A stretch of 64,000 bases of DNA, from assembly GCF_900129045.1 (NCBI RefSeq), contig NZ_FQTX01000001.1, positions 186,001-250,000 on the forward strand, read 5' to 3'. A program made the translations under genes and the position numbers. Below, piece after piece: positions 18,153 through 30,086 of the stretch. The first letter of the stretch is position 1. Each line of letters opens with the position of its first letter. The notes under the pieces are model-generated. The model saw only the letters and a list, made by a program, of their open reading frames with translations. It was not told the DNA's origin and did not search any database. Source of the DNA: Bifidobacterium merycicum DSM 6492. GTDB lineage: Bacteria > Actinomycetota > Actinomycetes > Actinomycetales > Bifidobacteriaceae.

Positions 18153-19772
18153 ATGAGCGAGAACACGAAAAACACGAACACGAAGATCACAGACACGAAG
18201 AACGAGAGCAATATCACGACGAACACGAACGCAAACGCGACGAACGCGACAAACACGGCAAACACAAACACGACAAATGGAGCAAACGCGGCAACAAGCA
18301 CCGCCGCCGCATCCAAAAGCACCGCCGACGAGAAAATCAGCGGCCGACTCATCGGTTCAATCGTCGCGGTCGGGTCCCTCGCCTTCATCGGCATCCTCAC
18401 GGAAACCGTGATGACGGTGCTGTTCCCCGCACTGATGCGCGAATTCAACGTCACCACGTCCACCGTGCAATGGATCACCACCATCTACCTGCTGTCCGTC
18501 GCGGCGACCATGCCGGTCAGCTCCTTCCTGAAACGACGCTTCAAGATCAAGGCGCTGTTCCTTGCCGCGGTGGCGCTCGCCCTCATCGGCTCGCTGATCA
18601 TGATCGTCGCGCACGCGTTCCCGCTGCTGCTCATCGCCCGTGTCATCCAAGGCATCGGCTCCGGCATCGCCACGCCGCTCATGATCAACATCATCCTCGA
18701 ACAGTCGCCGCGTTCCAAAATCGGTCGTCTTATGGGCGTCGGTTCGCTCGTGATCACCGTCGCGCCCGCCATCGGCCCGACCGTCGGCGGCGCGGTGACC
18801 AGCATCCTGCCGTGGCGTGCGATTTTCGTCATCGCGATTCCGCTGATCCTGCTGGCCGCGGTGATCGGTTGCCGTTGCCTCGAACAGAAAGTGCCCACCG
18901 AGGACGCCTACCTTGAACCGTTGCAACTGACCGCCATCGTATTCGCCTTGGTCGGTCTGGTGCTCGCCTTGAATCAGGGCGGCGTGGCCGTGGGCAAGCT
19001 CGTATCCGGTGCAAAGGCGACCGCATCCTTCATCATCACCGCGGTTTGCCTGGTGGTGGGACTCGGCTCGCTGGCACTGTTCGCATTCATGTCCCGCCGC
19101 GCGTTCTCGCCGCTGCTGCGTCTCGGCATCCTGCGCGATCCCGTGGTGCTGCTGCACGCCGTCGCGTATACGCTCATGCCGCTTGTCGCCATCGGCTATG
19201 GCTACGTGATCACCAATGTCGCACAGCTGTCGCTCGGCACGTCCACGTTCGTGGCGGGTGCGCTGGTGTTGCCAGGCGCGTTGATCGGCGCGGTGTGCGC
19301 TCCGCTCGGCGGATGGTTCTACGACCGGTTCGGCGCGGTCAAACCGATCCTCATCCCGATGGGTATCGCCGTGCTCGGCCCCACGCTGATGCTGGTGTTC
19401 TCCATGCACCTGACCGCCGCGATGCTGGCTGGTTTCTACTTCGTGTTTGGTTTCTTCTACGCCATCGGCAATGCGAACGTGATGACCAGTGCGCTGTCTG
19501 AAGTGCCGGGCGTGTTCAAGCCCGATGGAAACGCCATTTTCAACACATGTCTGCAGTTCGGCGGTGCGGCCGGTACCGCGCTGTTCGCCACGATCCTGTC
19601 GGTGGCGCAGGCCGGTGCGGGCAAGGAAGGTTCCGCTTCGTTCGCCCACGCCACGGCGGTTGGTGGCGCGTGGACCTTCGGCACGATGATTCTGATTTGT
19701 GTGATCGGTTGGACGTGCCTCGCCACGGCCATGCGCATCCGTGTGCGGCGCAGTGGCCGTGCTGTGCGCTGA
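18153..19772 (+). CDS. MFS drug-exporter-like permease, DHA2 family
   Basis: Membrane transporter of about 539 residues with roughly 14 hydrophobic segments. It shows the DHA2 signatures: TSTVQWITTIYLLSVAATMPVSSFLKRRF in TM2/loop 2-3, RVIQGIGSG in TM4 and APAIGPTVGGA in TM5 (motif C). It likely exports drugs or other small amphiphiles by proton antiport; the substrate is unknown. The first ~65 residues are low-complexity Asn/Thr/Ala sequence (NTNTK, NATNATNTANTNTTN) before KISGRLIGSIVAVGS. The frame opens at TTG 18048, but ATG 18153 (MSENTK) is preferred. A 12-bp tandem repeat begins 5 bases after the stop. Confidence 0.88.
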   Translation: MSENTKNTNTKITDTKNESNITTNTNANATNATNTANTNTTNGANAATSTAAASKSTADEKISGRLIGSIVAVGSLAFIGILTETVMTVLFPALMREFNVTTSTVQWITTIYLLSVAATMPVSSFLKRRFKIKALFLAAVALALIGSLIMIVAHAFPLLLIARVIQGIGSGIATPLMINIILEQSPRSKIGRLMGVGSLVITVAPAIGPTVGGAVTSILPWRAIFVIAIPLILLAAVIGCRCLEQKVPTEDAYLEPLQLTAIVFALVGLVLALNQGGVAVGKLVSGAKATASFIITAVCLVVGLGSLALFAFMSRRAFSPLLRLGILRDPVVLLHAVAYTLMPLVAIGYGYVITNVAQLSLGTSTFVAGALVLPGALIGAVCAPLGGWFYDRFGAVKPILIPMGIAVLGPTLMLVFSMHLTAAMLAGFYFVFGFFYAIGNANVMTSALSEVPGVFKPDGNAIFNTCLQFGGAAGTALFATILSVAQAGAGKEGSASFAHATAVGGAWTFGTMILICVIGWTCLATAMRIRVRRSGRAVR

Positions 19773-19777
19773 GGTGC

Positions 19778-19837
19778 GCTGATTGGTGAGCTGATTGGTG
19801 AGCTGATTGGTGAGCTGATTGGCGAGCTGATTGGCGA
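19778..19837 (+). repeat. 12-bp tandem repeat, five copies
   Basis: GCTGATTGGTGA three times, then GCTGATTGGCGA twice, at exact 12-bp spacing starting five bases after the MFS stop codon. Confidence 0.95.
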
Positions 19838-19884
19838 GGTGGGCTGGCCGGAACCATCCGACCGGAACCATCCGACTTCATACG

Positions 19885-19926
19885 GCGAAGGGCGACCCCG
19901 TTATTCGAGCGGGGTCGCCCTTTCGC
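19885..19926. terminator. Strong bidirectional terminator
   Basis: AAGGGCGACCCCG (19888-19900) pairs with CGGGGTCGCCCTT (19910-19922) over a 9-base loop, extended by GCGA/TTCGC flanks. It serves the MFS gene and probably also the leftward yhbY gene. Confidence 0.85.
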
Positions 19927-20037
19927 TATCCGTGGTATGCGCGGCGTGCGCGATCACATGCGGTCCGCGGCTGATAATCCGGCTGCGCACCTGGTCGCGC
20001 ACCTGATCACGCACCTAGTCACGCACTTGAGCCGAAT

Positions 20038-20343
20038 CTATTCGCGCACCAGCTGGATGTGCTCGACGTCGTCGCGCTTGGAACGGCGGTAGATCACGAA
20101 ACGGTTGCCGATGGTCTGCACGACTTCGGCGTTCAGCTGCTCCGCCAGGCCCTCTGCCGCTTCCTTGGCGGTCAAGCCGGAACCGTCCTGCACGGCGCAT
20201 TTGATGAGCTCGTGCTTTTCAATCGTCTCGTCGGCCTGCTTGATCGCGGCTTCGGTCAGATCGTTCTTGCCCACGTAGAACAGCGGCTTCAGCGAGTTCG
20301 CGAGAGCACGCAGCTGCTTGGTCTGCTTCTTAGTCAGTGCCAT
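20038..20343 (-). CDS. yhbY: YhbY/CRM-domain RNA-binding protein
   Basis: Single CRM-domain protein of 101 residues. It starts MALTKKQTKQLRALANSLKP and has the GxxG-type loop in TIGNRFVIYRRS near the C-terminus. Family members associate with pre-50S ribosomes and assist assembly. The length is typical. The start at 20343 is followed upstream by a region leading to the first 41-nt hairpin array, about 240 bases away. It is transcribed away from that array. Confidence 0.9.
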   Translation of the reverse strand: MALTKKQTKQLRALANSLKPLFYVGKNDLTEAAIKQADETIEKHELIKCAVQDGSGLTAKEAAEGLAEQLNAEVVQTIGNRFVIYRRSKRDDVEHIQLVRE

Positions 20344-20585
20344 TGATACGTCCTTACGTTTTCGTTACGTCTTTCGATTGATCCGCGCGTGTTGTGCGCG
20401 GTTTCATACCATTCGTCAGCATAGCGCAAGGGGTTGCAAAGGGCTGATTGACGGGTTGCGGGCGGTATTTCGCGAGTGATGGGCGTGGGGTTACAAATGG
20501 CTGGGATTACAGGTGTGGTGCTGCGGATGAGGCAGTTGGGAGCGGGGCACGAATGACTCGACTCGACATCACCTCCTGTCCTCTC

Positions 20586-21193
20586 AGCGTAGTCGTTTGG
20601 TGATGCCGTCCCCGTATGGCTGCGCTGAGGGGTTCTGAGTGTAGCCGTTTGGTGGTGCCGTCCCCGTTTGGCTACGTTGGAGGGGTTCTGAGTGTAGCCG
20701 TTTGGTGGTGCCGTCCCCGTTTGGCTACGCTGAGGGGTTCTGAGCGTAGGCATCCGGTGGTGCCATCTCCGTTTGGCTACGCCAAGGGCGGGGAACAGGG
20801 AAGGAGAGGAAGGAAACAGGGGGGAGGAGCGAATAGGTCTGAGCGTAGTCGTTTGTGGATGGCTTCGCCGTTTGGTTACGTTGACGGGTTCTGAGCGTAG
20901 CCGTTTGGCGATGTCTTCTCCATTTGGCTGTGCTGAGGTGCCGTAAGCGTAGCCATCCGGTGACGCCACTCTTGTTTGGCTATGCTGACGGGCCCCAGTG
21001 TAGCCGTTTGGTGGTGTCATCTCCGTTTGTCTACGCTGAGAGGCTCTGAGCGTAGACATTTGGCGATGCTTTCTCCGTCTGGCTGTGCTGAGGTGCCGTA
21101 AGCGTAGACAAATGGTGATGCTGTTCCTGTTTGTCTACGCTGAGGGGTTCTGAGCGTAGTCGTTTGGGGATGGCTTCGTCGTTTGGCTACGCC
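20586..21193 (+). repeat. Array 1 of 41-nt imperfect palindromes (11 units)
   Basis: Units start at 20586, 20638, 20691, 20743, 20842, 20894, 20946, 20997, 21049, 21101 and 21153, and each is 41 nt. The consensus left arm is AGCGTAGCCRTTTGG, the loop is close to TGATGCCNTCT, and the right arm is CCGTTTGGCTACGCT. Spacers are 10-12 nt, usually GAGGGGTTCTG or similar, giving a 51-53 nt period. One 58-nt purine-rich tract (20784-20841) interrupts the array, and another follows it. No unit is identical to another. No gene is present between yhbY and the thiamine-binding gene. Confidence 0.9.
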
Positions 21194-21250
21194 GATAGGG
21201 GAACGGATATAAATGGGAGGGAGAGCAGGAGCGGGCGAGAAAGGGACGGG

Positions 21251-21342
21251 AACGGACGAGAAGGGGAACGGACGAGAAGGGGAACGGACGAGAAGGGGAA
21301 CGGACGAGAAGGGGAACGGACGAGAAGGGGAACGGACGAACA
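21251..21342 (+). repeat. 16-bp purine tandem repeat, five copies plus a partial
   Basis: AACGGACGAGAAGGGG repeats exactly at 21251, 21267, 21283, 21299 and 21315, with a partial copy at 21331. It is the distal part of the purine tract that follows array 1. Confidence 0.95.
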
Positions 21343-21344
21343 TA

Positions 21345-21397
21345 GCAAAGCACCGGCGAATAGGGCGGATTCGCCTCCCCATTCGCCGGTGCTTTGC
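21345..21397 (-). terminator. Terminator of the thiamine cluster
   Basis: A perfect 17-bp stem, GCAAAGCACCGGCGAAT (21345-21361) with its complement at 21381-21397, over a 19-base loop. It lies just beyond the stop of the leftward thiamine-binding gene. The T-run on the leftward side is weak, but the stem is very strong. Confidence 0.8.
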
Positions 21398-21458
21398 CTG
21401 GGTTATTTAAGAGATGGACTGCTGTTCAGCCTGACTCGGTCCTGTGCAGCCGAACCAC

Positions 21459-21839
21459 TCAGTCCTGTGCAGCCTGTTCGCTCAGAATCTCGTCCACCAG
21501 CTCCTGCTTGGCGTGGATCTGACCTTCGAAACCGGGGCGGATGTCGAGACGGATCACCACATCGGTGCGGTACCCTTGGCCGGCCAGCTTCATCGTCGCG
21601 TCACGGATCACCTTGAGCACGTCGTCGATGTCACCCTCGATGTTCGTGAACATGGCGTTCGTCTCATTCGGCAGACCGGACTGGCGAATCACGTCCACCG
21701 CCTGCGAAACGTACGTGGACTTCTCCGGGCTCGCTCCGGCCGGGCTGATGGCGACGGCCGCCAGCGTATTGATGTACGGCTTGCCGGTCTTCGGGTCTAC
21801 GGGCACTTCCTGCTTCTCGGCGTTACGGTCAAGAGCCAT
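21459..21839 (-). CDS. YkoF/MTH1187-family thiamine-binding protein
   Basis: Small protein of 126 residues with the ferredoxin-like UPF0045/DUF77 fold pattern: AAVAISPAGASPEKSTYVSQAVDVIRQSGL, TNIEGDIDDVLKVIRDA and RTDVVIRLDIRPGFEGQ. Family members bind thiamine or hydroxymethylpyrimidine and are often near thiamine genes, as here, downstream of thiD on the same strand. It probably supports thiamine-precursor handling; no enzymatic residues are evident. The start at 21839 is preceded by AATGAGGAA. A 150-base gap with 9-bp repeats separates it from thiD. Confidence 0.82.
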   Translation of the reverse strand: MALDRNAEKQEVPVDPKTGKPYINTLAAVAISPAGASPEKSTYVSQAVDVIRQSGLPNETNAMFTNIEGDIDDVLKVIRDATMKLAGQGYRTDVVIRLDIRPGFEGQIHAKQELVDEILSEQAAQD

Positions 21840-21942
21840 GATTCCTCATTTCTGCGTTTGATTTCTGTGATGTTGTGATTATTACTTGCGGCCAATCAGT
21901 CGGTCAGTCAGTGGTCAGTCAGTGGTCAGCAACCAGCCAGCC

Positions 21943-21978
21943 AAGCCAGCCAAGCCAGCCAAGCCAGCCAAGCCAGCG
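21943..21978 (+). repeat. 9-bp tandem repeat downstream of thiD
   Basis: AAGCCAGCC is repeated about four times at 9-bp spacing, starting 12 bases beyond the thiD stop in the leftward direction. Confidence 0.9.
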
Positions 21979-21989
21979 CAAAGCCCCAT

Positions 21990-22790
21990 TCAGCGCCAAC
22001 GCCACGCGTGGTCCATCGGTCCGGAACCGTGACCCAGGTCGAGCTGCGCGTTCAACGCACCGGTCAGGTACGCCTTGGCGCTGCGAATGGCTCCGGGCAG
22101 CGTCTCGCCGAGCGCCAAATGCGATGCGATGGCGGAACTCAGCGTGCATCCGGTGCCGTGCGTGTTCGGATTGTCCACGCGCTGCCCGTCGAACCACGTG
22201 ATCGTGCCATCGGCCTCGGCCAGCACATCGTTCGCGTCGTTCGTATTATGCCCGCCCTTCACCAGGGATGCGCAACCGAACTGTTCGGCGAGTTTCAGCG
22301 CCGCACGCTCCATACCATCCGCATCCTCGATCTGCAGTCCGGTCAGCGCGGAAGCCTCCGGAATGTTCGGCGTGATGACCGTGGCGAGCGGGAACAGTCG
22401 TTGCGTGAGCGCGTCGACCGCATCATCGCTGATGAGTTTCGCACCCGACGTGGCGACCATGACCGGGTCCAGCACCACATTAGTGGCGTGATGCGCGGTC
22501 AGTCGATCCGCGATGACGGTGATGAGATTGACGGACGAAACCATGCCGATCTTCACGGCAACCGGCGGAATATCGTCGAAAACCGCGTCGATCTGATCGG
22601 CGAGGATCTCAGGCTGCGTGTCCTGGATGGATCGCACACCGGTGGTGTTCTGCGCGGTGAGCGCGGTGATGGCGCTCATGCCGAACACGCCGTTGGCGAG
22701 CATGGTTTTCAGATCGGCCTGAATGCCTGCACCGCCGGAGGAGTCCGATCCGGCGATGGCGAGTACCGGTTGCAGTGTCGTATGTTCCAT
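21990..22790 (-). CDS. thiD: Hydroxymethylpyrimidine/phosphomethylpyrimidine kinase ThiD
   Basis: Ribokinase-fold kinase of 266 residues that phosphorylates HMP to HMP-PP for thiamine synthesis. Motifs are the N-terminal LAIAGSDSSGGAGIQADLKT, DPVMVATSGA for phosphate binding, VKGGH and the anion-hole/catalytic NTHGTGCTLSSAIASHLALG. The open frame extends to 23027, but GGAGAACAG before ATG 22790 and the family's usual N-terminus fix this start. It follows the thiE-thiC fusion on the same strand after 285 bases that contain a strong hairpin. The C-terminus (HGSGPMDHAWRWR) is typical of ThiD. Confidence 0.95.
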   Translation of the reverse strand: MEHTTLQPVLAIAGSDSSGGAGIQADLKTMLANGVFGMSAITALTAQNTTGVRSIQDTQPEILADQIDAVFDDIPPVAVKIGMVSSVNLITVIADRLTAHHATNVVLDPVMVATSGAKLISDDAVDALTQRLFPLATVITPNIPEASALTGLQIEDADGMERAALKLAEQFGCASLVKGGHNTNDANDVLAEADGTITWFDGQRVDNPNTHGTGCTLSSAIASHLALGETLPGAIRSAKAYLTGALNAQLDLGHGSGPMDHAWRWR

Positions 22791-22841
22791 CTGTTCTCCT
22801 TTTGTTTCGGTCCTCAAAATCCTGATTCTAGGCGGTTCGTA

Positions 22842-22887
22842 CGCCGTAGGCCACCGGTCCGGCGAACCGGGCGGGTGGCCTACGGCG
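22842..22887 (-). terminator. Strong hairpin between thiE-thiC and thiD
   Basis: CGCCGTAGGCCACC (22842-22855) pairs perfectly with its complement at 22874-22887, and the loop contains a further CCGG/CCGG pairing. No T-run follows. It could be a terminator-like barrier, an mRNA-processing site or a stabiliser between the two thiamine genes. Confidence 0.55.
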
Positions 22888-23074
22888 CGGCTCGGTGCAC
22901 ATAACGCGCACCGAGCCATCGGTGCGTCAGCGCGTCGGTGCGTCGGACCGTCTGCAGTGTCAGTGCGTCCGCACGCACTCAGCGCGACGACACACACAGC
23001 ACGCACAGCGAACACCAAGCGCACCAAACACTCAGCGCACCAAACGCATCAAACACCAAGCGCCCCAAACACAA

Positions 23075-26762
<3,688 letters not shown>

Positions 26763-26766
26763 TGCG

Positions 26767-26853
26767 CTGCTCCCTACGTTGGTCCTAACCAACAGGTTCA
26801 AAGGGTCAGGCGTTCGCCTATCTCAGCTTCCCGCGCGTGCGGGAAGCCCCCCT
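26767..26853 (-). ncRNA. TPP riboswitch (THI element)
   Basis: Read leftward, it has the THI-box parts in order: the P1/P2 strand GGGGGCTTCCCGC, the pyrimidine-sensor GCTGAGA, then GACCCTTTGAACCTG, and the pyrophosphate-sensor arm GTTGGTTAGGACCAACGTAGGGA. The final GTAGGGAGC doubles as the thiM Shine-Dalgarno, and the ATG follows 8 bases later. Control of translation by sequestering the ribosome site when TPP is bound is therefore likely. Upstream, a 13-bp direct repeat (CAAGGGTATTGAC twice, + strand, about 26883-26908) lies in the promoter region. Confidence 0.93.
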
Positions 26854-26948
26854 GCATGTACAAATACGGTTTTCAACGTATACAAGGGTATTGACCAAGG
26901 GTATTGACATGGCGGCGCGATGCTGGTAAAGCATTGACACCGCGTGGC

Positions 26949-28100
26949 TCACGCACAGGTGCCGTTGTGAATGGACTGCGCGATCTGGTCGCTCTGCGCG
27001 TCCATCGCATACGCGGCCAAACCCTGCTGACTGCCAGCGATGCGCTCGCGGCTGGCACCGAGGAACTGCACCGCATACGAATTGGTCACCGCCTCCGTCC
27101 GGTTCGCGGCGATCTCAGGCTCTGTGGTGCCGCATACGATCATGATCGAACGATGCGCCAGCTCATGCTTCGTGTAATCGACCAGCAGCGGGCTGCTTTC
27201 CACCATGGGCCACTCCGGGTGCGTGGTCAGCATGTTCACCTCGTTGCGGCTGGCTTGCGAGCCGCCACAGAAGAAGCCGATCACCATGTCGGCGTTGTCG
27301 TCTCCGTTGTCGTCAGCGCCGGGGCAGCCGTATACGCTGGTCTGTTTGACCTGCACGCCCAAGGTGGACGCCACCGATTGCGCCGTGCCCAGCCACCCGG
27401 CGGCATCCATCGCGCCCGCTTCGGTCGGCACGGCAATCTGCGCCGCGTTCGTCTCGCCCGCATGCACGGCGGCTATGGAATCCGCCACCTGTTGGCGCAC
27501 CCGCTGCTCCAGGTTGTACAGGCTTTTCAGATCATCGAGATGCTCCTGCAAGGTCTGGTATGAACGCTGCTTGCCATAGCGGGAAACGAGTTCGTTGATG
27601 GCGGCTGGGTCGTCGACCTGTACCATCCAATGCCCGCCATCGGTGCGGAAATCGTTGGCGAAACTGGTTTCCATGGCGTCGATAAGCGCGGCTGTTTGCG
27701 TTTGCATGGTATTCGCGGCGTTGTTGAGCCTGTCGACGGTGCTCAGCAGGGTGGTTCGCGGGGTGAAGACGAACTGGGCGAATGGCGAATCCGAAGTGAA
27801 ACGCGTGAGACTGGCGCTCGCGGCCAACTGGTCATAATCGGCAACGGCTCGGCGAGTGGATGTGATGGCGCTTTGGAAATCGTTGGCGTGCATGGCGCCT
27901 TGCGCGAAATCCATACTTGCCGCTGCGGTGGCGCGTGTGGATTTCGCGGATTCGATCACGGTGCGAATGTCTGCCAGCTCGCCGCTGGAAATCTGCCCGC
28001 GACCGGCAATGCCAATGCCTCCGGCCACGATCAGCAGCGCGATGAGAATCCTCGCCGCAATGCGCGAACCACGTCGGTTGGCATCGTAGAACATCATCAT
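26949..28100 (-). CDS. Membrane-anchored zincin-like protein of unknown function
   Basis: 383 residues with an N-terminal membrane segment (about 15-33, AARILIALLIVAGGIGIAG) and an otherwise extracytoplasmic, helix-rich body. The C-terminal part has HELAH at residues 312-316, a HExxH metal-protease motif. A glutamate follows in TEAVTNSYAVQ (Glu336), the pattern of a gluzincin third ligand. Two cysteines (259, 278) flank an acidic loop, and two more follow (323, 382). I do not recognise a named family. The reading as a surface metalloprotease is inference. It is a single leftward gene next to the thiamine riboswitch and shows no functional tie to it. Confidence 0.75.
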   Translation of the reverse strand: MMMFYDANRRGSRIAARILIALLIVAGGIGIAGRGQISSGELADIRTVIESAKSTRATAAASMDFAQGAMHANDFQSAITSTRRAVADYDQLAASASLTRFTSDSPFAQFVFTPRTTLLSTVDRLNNAANTMQTQTAALIDAMETSFANDFRTDGGHWMVQVDDPAAINELVSRYGKQRSYQTLQEHLDDLKSLYNLEQRVRQQVADSIAAVHAGETNAAQIAVPTEAGAMDAAGWLGTAQSVASTLGVQVKQTSVYGCPGADDNGDDNADMVIGFFCGGSQASRNEVNMLTTHPEWPMVESSPLLVDYTKHELAHRSIMIVCGTTEPEIAANRTEAVTNSYAVQFLGASRERIAGSQQGLAAYAMDAQSDQIAQSIHNGTCA

Positions 28101-28398
28101 GTGCCGATCTCTCTTTCACGGTATTGCCTTGAGATTGTATTCCCTCGGAGCGCCTGTGGTTGCCCAGTCTAGCCCAGACCGTTCTTTGCCCTTGCCGTCG
28201 CATCGTTTCTGCGGCCGTGCGGTTTCATGGGGATTCACGACAGGATGGGCCGTTTCTTGTCGCAAATTGCCGATACATGTCATGTTTCATTGCGTTTTGC
28301 GACATGATGGATATCAACACCGGTTGGCGAAGGCGGAAGAAGACGGAAGTCGATTCCCGTACCACCACCGGCCGCGCATCGTTTTCGAAGGAGAAGCC

Positions 28399-29079
28399 AT
28401 GGATATGATCCAGGCCATGAGGGCCCGCCATACGGTCCGCCAATACCTTGGTAAGCCGATTCCCGCACATGTGGTGGAGCAGCTTGAGGAGCGGCTCGAA
28501 ACCGATAACCGGGAATACGGCATCGCCATAAGCCTGATGACGGAGGATTCGAGTGCGCTGGGTCTGTCGGCCAAGCTGGTGCGGGCCAAGGGCGTGCGCA
28601 ATTACTTTATGGTGTCGGGTAACGCCGGTGGCGATGATGGCATCGATCTTGACTATCGCCTGGGGTATGTCGGCGCTGACCTCATGCTGTATGCGCAGAC
28701 GCTGGGGCTGAACACATGGTGGGTGGGCGGCACCTATAACCGCAAGGCTGTGGCCAGGATGGCGCAGGGCGATCACACGATTGGAATCATCACGGTGGGT
28801 TATGGTGTCGTTCAGGGCGAGCCGCACCGTTCCAAGCGCCCCGATGAGGTAAGCAAATACGATGGCGCTGTGGTGCCAGACTGGTTCAGCAATGGCGTGA
28901 ACGCCGCACTGCTCGCACCGACCGGTCTCAACCGGCAGCCGTTCATGATAACTGGAAGCGGGAATCGCGTCACCATCTCGTCCGCTTCGGGTATGCCGTT
29001 CGCAGGCGTCGACGTAGGTCTTGCTGCCTGTCATTTCGAGCTTGGAGCTGGCAGTCGGAATTTCGACTGGCGGCGATAA
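28399..29079 (+). CDS. Nitroreductase family protein
   Basis: FMN-dependent nitroreductase-like protein of 226 residues. It has the N-terminal flavin-binding RHTVRQYLGKPIP, the central DYRLGYVGADLMLYAQTLGLNTWWVGG and a C-terminal region LLAPTGLNRQPFMI. The middle matches the putative TM nitroreductase subgroup. It probably reduces nitro or quinone compounds with NAD(P)H; the substrate is unknown. GAAGGAG 5 bases before ATG 28399 fixes the start, although the frame is open from 28099. The ~300 bases upstream hold no gene I can support. Confidence 0.85.
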   Translation: MDMIQAMRARHTVRQYLGKPIPAHVVEQLEERLETDNREYGIAISLMTEDSSALGLSAKLVRAKGVRNYFMVSGNAGGDDGIDLDYRLGYVGADLMLYAQTLGLNTWWVGGTYNRKAVARMAQGDHTIGIITVGYGVVQGEPHRSKRPDEVSKYDGAVVPDWFSNGVNAALLAPTGLNRQPFMITGSGNRVTISSASGMPFAGVDVGLAACHFELGAGSRNFDWRR

Positions 29080-29174
29080 TCAATAAGTGTCTTTGGTGTG
29101 CGAATATTTGTGTGATGCCTGATACGCTGGGTAGGTAATCATCTTGTCAGATAAGAAAAGGCGAAGGAGCCGGG

Positions 29175-29870
29175 ATGGGCAACTATGGGGAGAGTGGGGG
29201 AAACTCAAGCGGTTCCGATGTGGAGGAACTCGTTAATGAGTTGAGTTTTCGCGTGGGCAATGTGGAAGATCAAGTGTCGGATTTGGAGGAAGACGTCGAA
29301 CAGGTGCATGTCTCATTGGATGACCTTGCGCGTCGAATGAGTAACTATCAGTTCTCGATGTGGATTCAGTCAGAAGAGGGAAAAGAATATCGTGCTTGGA
29401 AAGATAAGTGGGAGCCGATTCTGGTTACATTCAAATCATTGAGAAAGGTGGCGGAATCCGATCGTTGTGAATATGCCCGATCCCAAACGATCAAGGCGGG
29501 GTTTAAGGCGAAACCGGATTGGAGGCAGTATCGCGCTCAGGAGAAGAACCCGATCATGCGGTTCCTTGGTCAGGGAGGAATGAAGGCGAAATTCGATCAC
29601 GATATCGAGGAGTGGCAGCGGATCTATGACGAAGCCATAAAGCCGCTTCCTCACGCGTCGAAATTCGTAAAAGGCGGTCCTCGAATCGTCAAAGCGATCG
29701 AGGATGCCTTTAAGGATATTGACTCATATATCGAGTCAGGGGATTATGCAGAGATACGTTCGGTGATTCAGCGACCGCTGAGGGGGATTGAATATCTGTA
29801 TGATGCCGAGGTTCCTGGTGAGCTTCCGGGAGTCGCTGAATGGCTGAAGGAGAACGAAAAAGAGGCTTAA
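29175..29870 (+). CDS. Hypothetical coiled-coil protein
   Basis: 231 residues with no family that I recognise. Residues ~14-55 form an acidic heptad-patterned coiled coil (VEELVNELSFRVGNVEDQVSDLEEDV, given here in part). The rest is charged and Trp/Lys-rich with no membrane segment. GAAGGAGCCGGG precedes the ATG, a good ribosome site. Base composition is lower in GC than the surrounding core genes, and it begins an AT-richer block that runs to 33211. Acquisition by transfer is plausible. Confidence 0.75.
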   Translation: MGNYGESGGNSSGSDVEELVNELSFRVGNVEDQVSDLEEDVEQVHVSLDDLARRMSNYQFSMWIQSEEGKEYRAWKDKWEPILVTFKSLRKVAESDRCEYARSQTIKAGFKAKPDWRQYRAQEKNPIMRFLGQGGMKAKFDHDIEEWQRIYDEAIKPLPHASKFVKGGPRIVKAIEDAFKDIDSYIESGDYAEIRSVIQRPLRGIEYLYDAEVPGELPGVAEWLKENEKEA

Positions 29871-30086
29871 GTCGGGGCCTTGGACGCGCAACGGAAAAGG
29901 AATGGGTGTTTCCTGTTTCACCGGTTTGGGTTGCGCGTTTCCATATCGGCGGATGCGGAATATCTGCATGCAAGGTTATGCAAACCTTCGCATAACGAGG
30001 ATGTTGCCTGTCCGATAGGTGTACTTTGGTTGGACTGTGCCTATTTTCTGATGGTACGTTTTCTATGGGAGAAGTCGTCGCCGGGG

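Noticed and set aside
20586..21193. CRISPR array
   Set aside because: Units are degenerate, the spacers are only 10-12 nt and similar to each other, and no cas genes are present; repeats and spacers do not behave as in CRISPR.
22842..22887. Second TPP riboswitch before thiD
   Set aside because: A strong stem is present, but the CTGAGA and GACC...CCTG signatures of the THI element are absent.
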